A stretch of 5,920 nt of DNA from Gammaproteobacteria bacterium (GTDB lineage: Bacteria > Pseudomonadota > Gammaproteobacteria > Pseudomonadales > JAUIKI01), in the NCBI GenBank assembly GCA_030430875.1, contig JAUIKI010000102.1, positions 1-5,920 on the forward strand. Direction: 5' to 3'. Shown here in pieces: positions 5,209 through 5,920 of the stretch. Each line of letters begins with the position of its first letter. The stretch's first letter is position 1. The translations under genes were made by a program, and so were the position numbers. Under the pieces are notes generated by a model that saw only the letters and a program-made list of their open reading frames with translations, was not told the DNA's origin and did not search any database.

Positions 5209-5920
5209 AATTAACAAAACTTACCGCCGGATTAGCAGTTGCTGGCTTAACATCATTTAGTTCGTTGGCACTCGCTGGTGTAGTGACAACAGATGGCCAA
5301 GATATTGTCATTAAAACCAATGGTGGATTCGAAGCGAAAACAGCAGATGGACAATTTAAGTTTCAAGTTGGTGGTCGCCTGCAATTGGACTATGATTTTT
5401 ATGATGATGCTTATAATGGTGGTGCGGATGACACAGCAAGTGACAGTGAAATCCGTCGCGCTAGAATTTTTGTTGCTGGAACCGCCTATGAAGATTGGCA
5501 CTACAAATTGCAAATTAGTTACAATGATGGTGACGATGAGTTTAATTTAGCTGATGCCTATATTAAATATACTGGCTGGGATGTTGCCTACATTAAGGCA
5601 GGTAAATTTAAAATTCCATTTGGCTTGGAAGAATTAACCAGTTCAAAATATATTTCAACCATCGAGCGATCAGCGGTTTTTGATGTGGTTCGCAGTGGTC
5701 GATCTGATCGATCATTAGAGGTAGGGAATCACGGAAATGGTTTCACCTGGCGTGCTGGTGTTTATGAAACAGGTCGTGAAGATGAAGGTGGATTCAATGA
5801 TTTTGGTATTGGTGCGCGTTTGACTTATGCGCCAATTCTTGAAGACAACCAAGTCTTGCATGTTGGTGCAGCATACTTTAACGAAAATATCGGTGATTCA
5901 TTTAGTAATAAATTTGCTAG
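5205..5920 (+). CDS. Phosphate-selective-type porin (OprP/OprO family), 3' truncated
   Basis: This is the N-terminal 238 residues of an outer-membrane beta-barrel of the Porin_O_P family, which takes up phosphate or polyphosphate in Pseudomonas OprP/OprO. Residues 1-24 are a signal peptide with ALA before likely cleavage at 24/25. The family blocks are clear: FKFQVGGRLQLDYDFYDD (51-68), SEIRRARIFVAGTAYEDWHYK (about 81-101), LADAYIKYTG (115-124) and AGKFKIPFGLEELTSSKYI (132-150). A stretch with alternating strand pattern follows to the window end without a stop. The ATG at 5205 is supported by TGAGGAAA (5192-5199) and the signal peptide. Some family members are not phosphate-specific, and the selectivity-determining arginines and lysines cannot be judged from this part alone. 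The PhoB-like promoter upstream supports a phosphate role. The gene is on the plus strand, divergent from the small membrane protein. Confidence 0.9.
   Translation, partial: MKLTKLTAGLAVAGLTSFSSLALAGVVTTDGQDIVIKTNGGFEAKTADGQFKFQVGGRLQLDYDFYDDAYNGGADDTASDSEIRRARIFVAGTAYEDWHYKLQISYNDGDDEFNLADAYIKYTGWDVAYIKAGKFKIPFGLEELTSSKYISTIERSAVFDVVRSGRSDRSLEVGNHGNGFTWRAGVYETGREDEGGFNDFGIGARLTYAPILEDNQVLHVGAAYFNENIGDSFSNKFA

Noticed and set aside
5293..5550. Plus-strand frame of 85 aa and the opposing minus-strand frame 5253-5513
   Set aside because: Both lie inside the porin reading frame that starts at 5205, which has clear family motifs and a signal peptide. They are shadows.

Overview
The window looks like the chromosome of an AT-rich gammaproteobacterium. 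All recognisable products are proteobacterial families: a FabH-type ketosynthase, an EGKCG-type copper-RiPP cassette, a SanA/YdcF-like DUF218 protein and an OprP/OprO-type porin. The RiPP cassette is known from Haemophilus, Legionella and relatives. A Legionellales-like host would fit, but no marker in the window fixes the genus. There is no sign of an insertion sequence, tRNA, rRNA or CRISPR array.

Layout. Positions 1-803 hold the 3' two-thirds of a beta-ketoacyl-ACP synthase III gene that begins outside the window. A 145-bp gap with small repeats follows. Positions 949-3838 hold four same-strand genes. They encode a secreted Cys-containing precursor with six EGKCG motifs (HvfA/bufferin type), a DUF692/MNIO multinuclear-iron maturase (HvfB/BufB), a DUF2063 partner protein (HvfC/BufC) and a DoxX-family membrane protein (HvfX type). 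A DUF218 membrane-anchored protein follows only 9 bp later (3848-4495) and may be the fifth gene of the transcript. Facing it on the minus strand is a small three-helix membrane protein of unknown function (4531-4884). A 320-bp divergent intergenic region follows. It carries palindromes, a very good candidate PhoB box placed exactly against a TATAAT -10 element, and a short leader ORF. The start of a phosphate-selective-type porin gene (5205 to the window end) closes the window.

How it works together. From family knowledge, HvfB and HvfC modify the cysteines of the EGKCG motifs into copper-binding oxazolone/thioamide groups. The precursor has a Sec-type signal peptide, so the product should act in the envelope as a copper buffer or chelator. 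The DoxX protein is a usual partner of such operons. The most striking local feature is that the precursor core is three exact 87-bp tandem units. Their first 21 codons differ only at synonymous positions, so the encoded peptide is strictly conserved. The porin is a separate unit whose promoter architecture predicts induction by phosphate starvation.
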